Assembly (NCBI GenBank): GCA_052246725.1
Contig: JBQQCL010000001.1
DNA from: Pseudalkalibacillus sp052246725
Lineage (GTDB): Bacteria; Bacillota; Bacilli; Bacillales; Fictibacillaceae
DNA length: 64,000 nt
Direction: 5' to 3' (one strand)
Position 1 is the first letter of the stretch. Each line of letters opens with the position of its first letter. Positions 33,258 through 40,964 of the stretch are shown in pieces. The notes beneath the pieces were generated by a model. It was not told the origin of the DNA, made no database searches, and worked only from the letters and a program-made list of their open reading frames with translations. The position numbers and the translations under genes were made by a program.

Positions 33258-34640
33258 CTACACGATGAACTCCAGTAAAATCAAATACAGCATGCTGCAA
33301 CATAAGAATAATGCCGTAAAGGATATGTTCCAATTTGATACTTTGAACGAATTGGTCTTCACGATACTCGACATCAACCCGATCGTCGCATTATAGGGTC
33401 CCATCAAGAATGCCGCTACCGCTCCAGCCAGCATGGAAACTGTCAGGACGTACGGCGAAATCCCCATGTTCTGTGGATTTAATGCTTCTGCCAGCAAAGC
33501 TAGTCCTACTGCAGGGTGCAGACCGGTAAAAGCGAGCGCCAATGGGATGAACGGCAAGAGTATGATGAATACCTCAATCCCAATCAAATCTTTCACAGTT
33601 CCGATCCCCGCATTCAATAATACATTCATATCGGAAAACTGGATTGCAGAGATGAAGAACCCTGCTGCAAGGAAAATAAAAAACTGTTCTTTCATTTTTA
33701 AGAGATGTGTTTGAAAATGATCCTTCAACCCAACTTTGAATTCCTTGGTTTTCTTTAAAAGCATTGTCCATCCGAGTGCAAACGGAATGACCAGTAATGA
33801 CACCAGAATGATGAAGGAAAAGGGTAATTTCTGCTCTAAGATTGAAATCAAAACGTTGAAAATGATGATCGCAATGAAAATATGCGAGATTTTTCCTGAA
33901 CGCTCTGGTTCTTCTCCCACCTCAGTCGAAGCTGCCATTTCATTCACAGCATACTCGACCTCCTTATGCCTCTTTTTCCTTGCGGTGAGTCTGCCCATAT
34001 ACCAATCGAGCAACAGCCCCATGATACTTAGCGGCAGCACATATGGTAGCATCGAAGCCCAGCTTACGCCTGTCATTTCGACTACAATTCCGACAATCGG
34101 CGTCACTGGTGCCCACATCAACGGCATCGCAAATCCATGTGTAATCGCACGACTCATGAATCGTTCCCTGTTTTGCAAAGGATACATGTTGGCGGCCGGT
34201 CGCATCGAATAGTAGGTCATCGGCAAGGTTGCCAGGTTCATGAATATGCTGAAAAAGTATGATATTCCTGAAGTCATCGAATACAACTGCCCCGATGTTT
34301 TGACATTTCTGCGAATGAACTTCTGGATTCCTTTTGCGTAATTTCCTAGCTTGATAGGTAACGCCAGTATTGGAACCATCGCAAAAAGTGTAAGCAAATT
34401 CAGCATCGGACCGAACGAAAGCAGCACTTCCTTCCACCCTGCACCGCTGTTGATCAAGATGAACAAGCCTGAGGTCAAGAAGATTCCCCCGAGTATTTTC
34501 ACAAATCGAGGTACGATGAAAAAAGTCAGCGCAACAATGGCCAAGCTGACAGAAGAAATCAGAAATGTGACGTCCATCTTCGGAAAAACTTCTGATAGAA
34601 TATATAAAAAGATTGCAATTGCACATAAAAGTTTAAGCAT
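33258..34640 (-). CDS. Multi-pass permease A (paralogue of 51204)
   Basis: 460 residues with about 11-12 helices. A charged cytoplasmic loop (KKRHKEVEYAVNEM) splits two halves, and the second half begins near FKVGLKDHFQTHLLKM. Conserved pieces GFFISAIQFSDMN, TGLHPAVGLALL and GPYNATIGLMSS align in order with GFFGKALEGTIIA, IGIHQIVVVTTL and SPVNPLNLLVSN of the gene at 51204. Family known to me only as uncharacterised ion-transporter-like permeases. GGTATACC sites lie upstream. Confidence 0.75.
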   Translation of the reverse strand: MLKLLCAIAIFLYILSEVFPKMDVTFLISSVSLAIVALTFFIVPRFVKILGGIFLTSGLFILINSGAGWKEVLLSFGPMLNLLTLFAMVPILALPIKLGNYAKGIQKFIRRNVKTSGQLYSMTSGISYFFSIFMNLATLPMTYYSMRPAANMYPLQNRERFMSRAITHGFAMPLMWAPVTPIVGIVVEMTGVSWASMLPYVLPLSIMGLLLDWYMGRLTARKKRHKEVEYAVNEMAASTEVGEEPERSGKISHIFIAIIIFNVLISILEQKLPFSFIILVSLLVIPFALGWTMLLKKTKEFKVGLKDHFQTHLLKMKEQFFIFLAAGFFISAIQFSDMNVLLNAGIGTVKDLIGIEVFIILLPFIPLALAFTGLHPAVGLALLAEALNPQNMGISPYVLTVSMLAGAVAAFLMGPYNATIGLMSSIVKTNSFKVSNWNISFTALFLCCSMLYLILLEFIV

Positions 34641-34681
34641 ACCATCACCTGATTCCTGAAGTACCTATCATTTTATACTAA

Positions 34682-34690
34682 TGGTATACA
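34682..34690. promoter_or_regulatory. GGTATAC-type site, permease A promoter
   Basis: TGGTATACA, 41 bp upstream of the permease A start. Confidence 0.5.
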
Positions 34691-34823
34691 TTTTACTAGG
34701 ATTCTTTACGATTTTAAAATGAGAGCTATCAAAGTTGCAATTCTCATTTACGGAAGATTATCCTCAATAATGGCTTTATAGTAAGGTTTCAAGCCAATTT
34801 TAAGCATCTAATCCGATTCTTTA

Positions 34824-34833
34824 TGGTATACCA
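34824..34833. promoter_or_regulatory. Perfect GGTATACC operator in the divergent gap
   Basis: TGGTATACCA, a perfect palindrome between permease A (minus) and the 28-aa peptide gene (plus). Confidence 0.65.
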
Positions 34834-34883
34834 AAATTAGAATTTTTAGATAATTTGAGAGTTTTCCGCTCGAAATTATGGTA

Positions 34884-34895
34884 TTTGGTATACAA
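34884..34895. promoter_or_regulatory. GGTATAC-type operator abutting the peptide promoter
   Basis: TTTGGTATACAA ends 5 bp before the -35 box of the plus-strand promoter at 34901. Confidence 0.65.
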
Positions 34896-34900
34896 TTTTA

Positions 34901-34929
34901 TTGACAAGATAAAAACACCCGCCTATAAT
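34901..34929 (+). promoter_or_regulatory. Perfect-consensus sigma-A promoter
   Basis: TTGACA, 17-bp spacer, TATAAT: both hexamers match the consensus exactly. It drives the 28-aa peptide gene 44 bp downstream. Confidence 0.9.
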
Positions 34930-34972
34930 GAAATTAAATAAAACTTCATATTGATTTGTAGGAGGGAAAACC

Positions 34973-35059
34973 ATGTTCAACTTTTTCTTCGGTTCAAAGA
35001 ATGCGTTAGACAAAGCGAACCGTAAGCTATCCAGCCTAAAAAGAATACTAAAGTTCTAA
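34973..35059 (+). CDS. 28-aa basic amphipathic peptide
   Basis: ATG after GGAGGG at 6-base spacing. The product starts MFNFFFGSKNALDK and ends SLKRILKF: an aromatic head followed by a basic amphipathic helix. With a perfect promoter, strong ribosome site and adjacent operators it is very likely expressed, perhaps as a small membrane-active or regulatory peptide, or as the coding part of a dual-function RNA. No family recognised; too short for most gene callers. Confidence 0.65.
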   Translation: MFNFFFGSKNALDKANRKLSSLKRILKF

Positions 35060-35065
35060 AGAAAA

Positions 35066-35142
35066 CTTGGCAAAGCCAAGCCTTAGGCGCAGGCTGAGCC
35101 TTTAGTTGCACTTATACTGAAGAAAGTATTTTATACTTTCTT
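35066..35142 (+). ncRNA. Structured 3' region of the peptide transcript
   Basis: CTTGGC-AAA-GCCAAG (35066-35080), a GCCT/AGGC-rich stretch, then AAGAAAGTAT-TTT-ATACTTTCTT (35120-35142), a perfect 10-bp stem inside a CACTT...AAGTG outer pairing. A terminator follows at 35161. The arrangement looks like a small structured RNA, perhaps dual-function with the peptide. Confidence 0.5.
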
Positions 35143-35160
35143 TAAGTGAAAAAAATAGTA

Positions 35161-35200
35161 AACCCCGATTGTTGAGTAACCATCAACTTTCGGGGTTTTT
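35161..35200. terminator. Bidirectional terminator
   Basis: AACCCCGA pairs with TCGGGGTT, with GTTGA/TCAAC extending the stem and a T run on the plus side. It serves the plus-strand peptide transcript and the convergent APC permease gene. Confidence 0.8.
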
Positions 35201-35207
35201 ATTGTTG

Positions 35208-36608
35208 TTACATCTTCACTTCAAGCTTTTCATCCGGTTGTGCTTTTGCGTCGTACTTTCCTTTGTTCATTTGCAAGAAGTAGTAGGCGCCGATCAGGAA
35301 CCAGACAGCTACCATGATCCACTCGGCAGGCCATACGAGTGCTGCTGGCATTCCCGGCATGTAAAGGCTGATGAAACAAATGCTTAACACCAATGCGATC
35401 CAGCCGACAGCATTTCCTTTTCCTGCTCTGAACGGTCTGTCCATCCCAGGTTCTTTTTTCCGTAAAACCAGGAACGCGAGTGCAACCATGAAGTAAGCGA
35501 CGACTATGCCAAGACCTCCTGCGTCAACGATCCAAACCAACGCTGGTCGACCCAACAATGGTGCCAGAACCGCCAGACCACCAATCGCCATGATCGCATT
35601 GGATGGCGTCTTGTACTTCGGATGCAAGAACCCGAACCACCCAGGCAGCATTCCCGATTTCGCCATCGCAAACACCACACGGCTTCCACCGATGATGAAG
35701 GCATTCCAGCTTGTGATGATCCCCGCTACTCCACCTAAAATCAAGATGTTCCCGAAGGTTTGCGAACCGAACGCCGCTGCCATCGCGTCCGCTGTGGCAA
35801 GTTCAGTGTTTGCGAGAGCCGTTTTATCGAGTGACAAGCCCACGCCTAAAGCGATCAACATGTAAAAGACAACCGCACATGCAACAGAGAAAATCAGTAC
35901 TTTTCCGATTTGTTTGAATGGCAGGTTCACTTCTTCCGCTACCTGAGGGATGACGTCGAATCCAACGAACAAAAACGGAACCATTATGAGGACGGTCATG
36001 ACGCCTCCAGCTCCACCAAGAAAATAGGGATCTAAGTTTGCGGAACTCCCCCCGACCGCCGACCCGAAAATCAACATGAGACCGATTCCGACGATGAGGA
36101 TCGTCAAAACCATTTGTACCAAGACAGCCGGTTTAACTCCGAAATAATTGATGAGTGTGATGAAGATCGATCCTGCCATTCCGATCAGCACCCAGGTCAG
36201 ATAGACGTCCCAGCCGGCAATCGTCCATAAATAGACGGCCTGGTAATCTGGTAAAATGTAATCGACGACTGTCGGCAATGCCACAGCCTCGAAGGTGACG
36301 ACGGAGACATAGCCTAACGTGATCGCCCATGAAGCGATGAATGACGCCTTCTTTCCTAATGCCCTGTGGACATAAGCATGCTCTCCACCGACTTCCGGCA
36401 TGGCGGAGGCGAGTTCCGAATACGTCAGCCCGACAAAAATGACTAATACGCCCCCAATGGCAAAGGCAAGGACTGCCCCCATCGATCCTGCTGAAGTGAT
36501 CCACTCCCCAGATAGGACGACCCAGCCCCAGCCGAGCATCGCACCAATTGCGAGTACGAGAACATCCCACTGCGAAAGCACTCGTTTCATCTTGTTTTGT
36601 CCATCCAC
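35208..36608 (-). CDS. APC superfamily amino acid permease
   Basis: 466 residues, about 12 helices, with the APC start VLAIGAMLGWGWVVLSGEW, the block GLTYSELASAMPEVGGEHAYVHRALG, and FLFVGFDVIPQVAEEVNLP. GTG at 36608 is preferred (AAGGAG upstream); the open frame reaches 36620, where the start would sit on the ribosome site. The substrate is probably an amino acid or amine. No operator of either cluster is seen in front of it. Confidence 0.88.
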   Translation of the reverse strand: MDGQNKMKRVLSQWDVLVLAIGAMLGWGWVVLSGEWITSAGSMGAVLAFAIGGVLVIFVGLTYSELASAMPEVGGEHAYVHRALGKKASFIASWAITLGYVSVVTFEAVALPTVVDYILPDYQAVYLWTIAGWDVYLTWVLIGMAGSIFITLINYFGVKPAVLVQMVLTILIVGIGLMLIFGSAVGGSSANLDPYFLGGAGGVMTVLIMVPFLFVGFDVIPQVAEEVNLPFKQIGKVLIFSVACAVVFYMLIALGVGLSLDKTALANTELATADAMAAAFGSQTFGNILILGGVAGIITSWNAFIIGGSRVVFAMAKSGMLPGWFGFLHPKYKTPSNAIMAIGGLAVLAPLLGRPALVWIVDAGGLGIVVAYFMVALAFLVLRKKEPGMDRPFRAGKGNAVGWIALVLSICFISLYMPGMPAALVWPAEWIMVAVWFLIGAYYFLQMNKGKYDAKAQPDEKLEVKM

Positions 36609-36776
36609 TTTTGACCACACTCCTTCAAATCAACTATTTTGTTTCCTAGAATAAGATTGCTATCCATTATATCAAAACAGTTGAAAAATTCAGAGTATTT
36701 CGGCGTTGCAAAATGGTTGTAGCGCCATTTTTCAAGCAGAAAAACGTAAGTAAGTCAAAATCCCTCAGCCATCATA

Positions 36777-36826
36777 GGACACACTTCGGGCGGAGAAAGA
36801 CTATAGTCCGCTTTCTTTTTTCGACA
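36777..36826. repeat. 50-bp dispersed repeat, copy B
   Basis: 44 of 50 positions match 5889-5938. It contains the palindrome GACTATAGTC and the GCGGA...TCCGC pairing, followed by a T run. The rest of the 36609-36935 gap is otherwise featureless except for the terminator. Confidence 0.7.
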
Positions 36827-36885
36827 CCAGCTTATAGCCTATTGGGCCAATAATAAAGAAAATCCACCTTATTTCTTTCCATTAA

Positions 36886-36914
36886 AAACAGAATGGATCA
36901 GGTCCATTCTGTTT
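36886..36914. terminator. Terminator of the LarA-to-SDR operon
   Basis: Perfect 12-bp stem AAACAGAATGGA / TCCATTCTGTTT with a five-base loop and T/A-rich flanks, 22 bp past the SDR stop. Confidence 0.85.
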
Positions 36915-36935
36915 TACTTTAAATATAACTTTTTC

Positions 36936-37721
36936 CTAAATTGCTTTTACCATACCACCATCTACTAGCAAAGAGCTTCCGGTTACATATGTATTAGCCC
37001 CGGACACAAGGAAAGTGACGACTTTGGCGAATTCCTCAGGGTGACCATACCTTCCTAGAGGAATATTTTTCTTAGATGCTTCCTCTATGTCCTCCGTAGT
37101 GACACCCTTTTGTTCTGCTTTCATTTTATCAAGGAATGCTGTCCGATCGGTTGCGATACGACCTGGTGCTACCGTATTGACGAGGATGTTATGAGGTGCT
37201 AGCTCCTCTGCTAAACTTTTAGATAGACCGACAATCCCTAATCGGAACGTATTGGAGAGGATCAGTCCGGGTATTGGCTGTTTAATAGATGAAGACGCAA
37301 CGTTAATGATTCTGCCACCATCTTTCTTCAAGTCTGGCAGCACTTCTCTTATGATCCGGATGTAACTTAATAGATTCAGCTCAAATGCATTTTGCCAATC
37401 TGCGTCCTCAAACTTCTCGAAGTTACCACCTGGTGGTCCCCCCGCGTTGTTTATCAAAATATCAATCTTACCGAATTCTTTTCTTGTTTTTTGAACAAGA
37501 GCGTTGATTTCCTCTCGATTTGTGATATCACATGGAAAATACGAAACTTTCCCTTTGCCCGAGTGTTCCATTTCATCTTTTGTTCGTTTAAGTTTCTCTT
37601 CACTACGGCTTGTAAGCATGACATTGACGCCTTCTTCTACTAGCTCAGCTGCAATCGCTTTACCGAGACCCTGACTTGAAGCCACCACAAGTGCTGTTTT
37701 ACCGTTCAAATTCATATTCAT
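36936..37721 (-). CDS. SDR family oxidoreductase
   Basis: About 261 residues: ASSQGLGKAIA cofactor loop, NNAGGPPGG, catalytic Ser in INVASSSIKQP. The usual Tyr-x3-Lys is replaced by a stretch NTFRLGIVGLSK, so the catalytic Tyr appears to be Phe; see findings. It ends with the common TGSSLLVDGG. The ATG at 37721 follows AGGAG; the longer frame to 37754 has no site. It is the last gene of the TctABC operon and may oxidise a sugar-acid hydroxyl. Confidence 0.85.
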   Translation of the reverse strand: MNMNLNGKTALVVASSQGLGKAIAAELVEEGVNVMLTSRSEEKLKRTKDEMEHSGKGKVSYFPCDITNREEINALVQKTRKEFGKIDILINNAGGPPGGNFEKFEDADWQNAFELNLLSYIRIIREVLPDLKKDGGRIINVASSSIKQPIPGLILSNTFRLGIVGLSKSLAEELAPHNILVNTVAPGRIATDRTAFLDKMKAEQKGVTTEDIEEASKKNIPLGRYGHPEEFAKVVTFLVSGANTYVTGSSLLVDGGMVKAI

Positions 37722-37782
37722 TAAAAATTTCTCTCCTTTTATAGAAACTCTCAAGTAGTCTTATAATAGAGGATTGGGGCAA

Positions 37783-38778
37783 CTAGATGACGGTGGACTC
37801 ATCGAATCTAGCTTTTTTCACATTATTCATGACAAACTGAGGAAGCTCACCTTCATCAACCCTTTTTATATTTTGAAACGCCGTATGCAATACCCGATTC
37901 AACGTATCCCTTGTTCCAGCTCCAATATGGGGGGAAGCAATGAGATTCTCTAAGGTCAACAGAGGATTTTCGGGATTAATCGGTTCATTTTCCCATACAT
38001 CCAATGCTGCTCCTGCAATTCGGTGTTCAACCAGGGCATCGTAAAGGGCACCCTCTTGTACGATTCCACCTCGGGAAACATTTATCAAAACCGCGTTGTC
38101 CTTCATCAGATTCAATTCCGTTTCACCGATCAACCCTTTTGTTTCTGGGAGTAGAGGTATATGCAAACTGATAATATCGGATTTTTGCAATACTTCCTCC
38201 ATTGGTAGGTATTTTGCTTCCAACTGTTGTTCTTGTTCAGAAGTTGTACGAAATTTATCATAATAAATGATGTTCGTCCCAAACGCCTTCGACCTTTTTG
38301 CTGCTTCCCGTCCTATATTTCCAAAGCCGATGAATCCGTGTGTTTTTCCTTCCATTTCATAAGAAGATGGACGAAGCTCCCACATTAACCAGTTTCCATT
38401 CTTGGTCTCCTTATTGATGAGCGGAAGTTTCCTGTATAAAGCTAAAATGAGCAAGATCGTCAATTCTGCCACCCCGGTCGAATTCGCTCCAGGAGTATTA
38501 CAAGCAGGGAGTTTATGATGTACTGCTGCAGGTAAATCGATATTATCCATCCCCACACCAGTCTTTTGGATGAATTTCGCTTTTTTCGCTTTTGAAAGGA
38601 TTTCTTCTCCAATTTTCTTCGTAGCGACAAGCAGGTAATCTGCTTTAGGTAATTGCTCCTCACGTTCCTGTTCAGTCAACTCTTCCCAAAAGATCAGATC
38701 GAAACCAGTGGGCGTGTGGGTAAGCAATATATCTTTGAACTCATCAAACGTATCGTCAAAATAAAGGATTTTTTTCAT
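37783..38778 (-). CDS. D-isomer-specific 2-hydroxyacid dehydrogenase (PGDH-like)
   Basis: 331 residues. NAD motif GFIGFGNIGREAAKR; catalytic Arg in VSRGGIVQE, Glu in DVWENEPINPENP and His in SPHIGAGT. It interconverts a 2-hydroxy acid and 2-oxo acid. In the sulfolactate pathway of Chromohalobacter a dehydrogenase of this family (SlcC) accompanies TctABC-type transport and SuyAB, a similar mix to this operon. GGGGTG supports the start. Confidence 0.88.
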   Translation of the reverse strand: MKKILYFDDTFDEFKDILLTHTPTGFDLIFWEELTEQEREEQLPKADYLLVATKKIGEEILSKAKKAKFIQKTGVGMDNIDLPAAVHHKLPACNTPGANSTGVAELTILLILALYRKLPLINKETKNGNWLMWELRPSSYEMEGKTHGFIGFGNIGREAAKRSKAFGTNIIYYDKFRTTSEQEQQLEAKYLPMEEVLQKSDIISLHIPLLPETKGLIGETELNLMKDNAVLINVSRGGIVQEGALYDALVEHRIAGAALDVWENEPINPENPLLTLENLIASPHIGAGTRDTLNRVLHTAFQNIKRVDEGELPQFVMNNVKKARFDESTVI

Positions 38779-38828
38779 TAGATTTCACCCCGATTTTATG
38801 AGCATTTATACATCCTTGACCAATTGCT

Positions 38829-40370
38829 CTACATTTTTTCTTCATTAGAATGGTCTGCCATAGCTGGTTTACCCGCTCCCCTTTTCTCCCACCATTTCAT
38901 GAATAAAGGAGTAAATAGCGAGATGATCGTAAGTATGATTAACACGACGCAAATCGGACGACCGAGATAATAACTCAGCAAATCCCCTTTTGCCATCAGC
39001 ATTGATTGCCTCATGCCATTTTCAGCAATCGGACCTAAGATCATCCCCAGAATGACAGGTGCAGGATGAAAGCCCGTTTTTCGCATAAAATATCCGATTA
39101 CTCCAAAAATCACCATGATCCATACATCAAACATGTTATTGTTGATGGCATACGATCCAACCACACATAAGCCGATAATGATCGGTGCTAGGATGCTTTC
39201 TGATACACCTGAAATTTTAACGAACCATCTTGCTCCAGCAAGTCCAATCACCCCTAAGAGAATACTCGCTATAATAAACCCGATGATCACTGAATAAGTG
39301 ATGTTCGCATTCGTCGTAAATAGCTCATGACCAGGAACCAGTCCTTGAATCATCAATCCGCCTAGAAGGACAGCTGTTGTCGAACTGCCGGGAATCCCTA
39401 AGGTCAACAGCGGAATTAGCGCCCCACCTGTTACAGCATTATTAGCTGATTCAGGTGCAGCAACCCCTTCAATACAGCCTGTTCCAAATTTCTCTTTGTT
39501 TTTAGAGAATCGTTTTGCCTCGTTGTAGCCGACCCATGAGCCGATATCCCCACCAGCTCCAGGGAGCATTCCGACAAAAGTTCCAATTCCTGAGGAACGT
39601 AAAATAGTCACCCATATGCTCTTGAATTCCTTCATTGTCGGTAACACTTTACCGGACATTTTATCTTTAGATATCTTTTGTTGTTTCGGTTTTCCACGAT
39701 TTTCGGCTTGGATCATAACTTGGGATAAAGAAAATAGACCAATCATCGCTGGCACAAGTGAAACTCCTGATTCCAGGGAGATGCTTCCGAACGTAAAACG
39801 CGGATAGCCTGTAAGGATATCAACACCCACAGCGCCGATCAATAGGCCGACAATACCCGCCGTCAACCCTTTTGCCACCGATTTAGAAGCAAGGCTTCCG
39901 ATAATCGTCAATCCAAAAACAGCAATTAAAAAATACTCAGGAGCACTGAAAGCTAATGAGATTCTTGAAAGAGGAGGAGCAAGAAACAGCAATGCTAGCG
40001 CACTGATTGTTCCTCCAATCATGGACGAAACAGTTGAAATTCCAATCGCTTTCGCACCTTGACCCTTCAACGTCATTTGATAACCATCCAAACTTGTTGC
40101 AGCAGAAGCGGGCGTACCAGGAGTATGAATCAATATGGCTGAAATCGATCCGCCATATAATGCTGATGTATAGATCGCTGTCAGCATTGTCAACCCAGCT
40201 ACAGGTTCCATTCCGAAAGTGACTGGAATCAGTAGAGCAACTGCCATTGTCGCACTTAGGCCAGGTAAAGATCCTACAATAATCCCACCTACGACCCCCA
40301 TGAGGATTGCCATAATCGTCTGAAAGGATAATAGATTATGTAATACTTCGTTAAATAGATCCGCACCCAT
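38829..40370 (-). CDS. tctA: Tripartite tricarboxylate transporter, large permease (TctA)
   Basis: 513 residues, about 12 helices, with the TctA motifs GLPGLSATMAVALLIPVTF (here GSLPGLSATMAV), HTPGTPASAATSLDGYQ, MLPGAGGDIGSWVGYNEAKR and LGIPGSSTTAVLLGG. It forms the membrane channel. AGGAGG supports the ATG, and the TctB gene ends 15 bp upstream. Confidence 0.95.
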   Translation of the reverse strand: MGADLFNEVLHNLLSFQTIMAILMGVVGGIIVGSLPGLSATMAVALLIPVTFGMEPVAGLTMLTAIYTSALYGGSISAILIHTPGTPASAATSLDGYQMTLKGQGAKAIGISTVSSMIGGTISALALLFLAPPLSRISLAFSAPEYFLIAVFGLTIIGSLASKSVAKGLTAGIVGLLIGAVGVDILTGYPRFTFGSISLESGVSLVPAMIGLFSLSQVMIQAENRGKPKQQKISKDKMSGKVLPTMKEFKSIWVTILRSSGIGTFVGMLPGAGGDIGSWVGYNEAKRFSKNKEKFGTGCIEGVAAPESANNAVTGGALIPLLTLGIPGSSTTAVLLGGLMIQGLVPGHELFTTNANITYSVIIGFIIASILLGVIGLAGARWFVKISGVSESILAPIIIGLCVVGSYAINNNMFDVWIMVIFGVIGYFMRKTGFHPAPVILGMILGPIAENGMRQSMLMAKGDLLSYYLGRPICVVLIILTIISLFTPLFMKWWEKRGAGKPAMADHSNEEKM

Positions 40371-40384
40371 ATTTCTTCCACCTC

Positions 40385-40858
40385 CTAATCAAAGAAAATT
40401 CCTTTCGGCAGCTGAACATTCAATTGCATGACAAAAACAAGATAGATAAATAGATTCAAACCTCCGATTGTGAAAATATAAGTTTTCCAATCTTTGACTT
40501 TCATGAATCCCAGGAAGACTACCATGAATAAAACCGTTGCAGGAAAAAATCCGATTATACTTAACAAAAAGACATAGATGACAACGATCCCAAGGGTCAC
40601 CAATGGGGATTTCAACATACCGAAACTTAATGGTTGTTCATCACCGCTATATTCTACACGCTCTTCTTTTCTTAAAGATTTTGTCTTTTTAATTCCGCTT
40701 AACAAAATGATGATCCCAAAACCCAAAAATAAGACTAGTAAGATTCGAGGATAATTGGCAGCTGCTTCAATCAAATCGAATGTTTTGTTGTAAAGGAAGA
40801 TCGAAATTAAAATAATAACCAAACCAACATATAAATCCTGGTGAATTTTTCTGGTCAC
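40385..40858 (-). CDS. tctB: Tripartite tricarboxylate transporter, small permease (TctB)
   Basis: 157 residues with four hydrophobic helices and the late LNLFIYLVFVMQLNVQLP segment typical of TctB. GTG start with AAAGGGG upstream. It is the small subunit that completes the transporter with TctA and the binding protein. Confidence 0.88.
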   Translation of the reverse strand: MTRKIHQDLYVGLVIILISIFLYNKTFDLIEAAANYPRILLVLFLGFGIIILLSGIKKTKSLRKEERVEYSGDEQPLSFGMLKSPLVTLGIVVIYVFLLSIIGFFPATVLFMVVFLGFMKVKDWKTYIFTIGGLNLFIYLVFVMQLNVQLPKGIFFD

Positions 40859-40887
40859 AGCAACTTTCCCCTTTCCTTTGGTTGAAG

Positions 40888-40955
40888 CTGGCTTCCAGGG
40901 TCAGGCATCTCCCGGAATTCCAACATAGCGGAATGCCTGATACCCTTTCAGCCAG
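40888..40955 (-). promoter_or_regulatory. Long intergenic stem-loop between tctC and tctB
   Basis: Minus strand: CTGGCT, GGGT-TCAGGCAT and CC pair respectively with AGCCAG, ATGCCTGACCC and GG, making a bulged hairpin of about 68 nt in the 106-bp gap. No long T run, so transcript stabilisation or partial termination is likely, raising binding-protein over permease output (inference). Confidence 0.7.
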
Positions 40956-40964
40956 TTTACTAAG

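Noticed and set aside
33007..33333. 108-aa minus-strand frame between the 112-aa gene and permease A
   Set aside because: Antisense to both neighbours and crosses a clear terminator.
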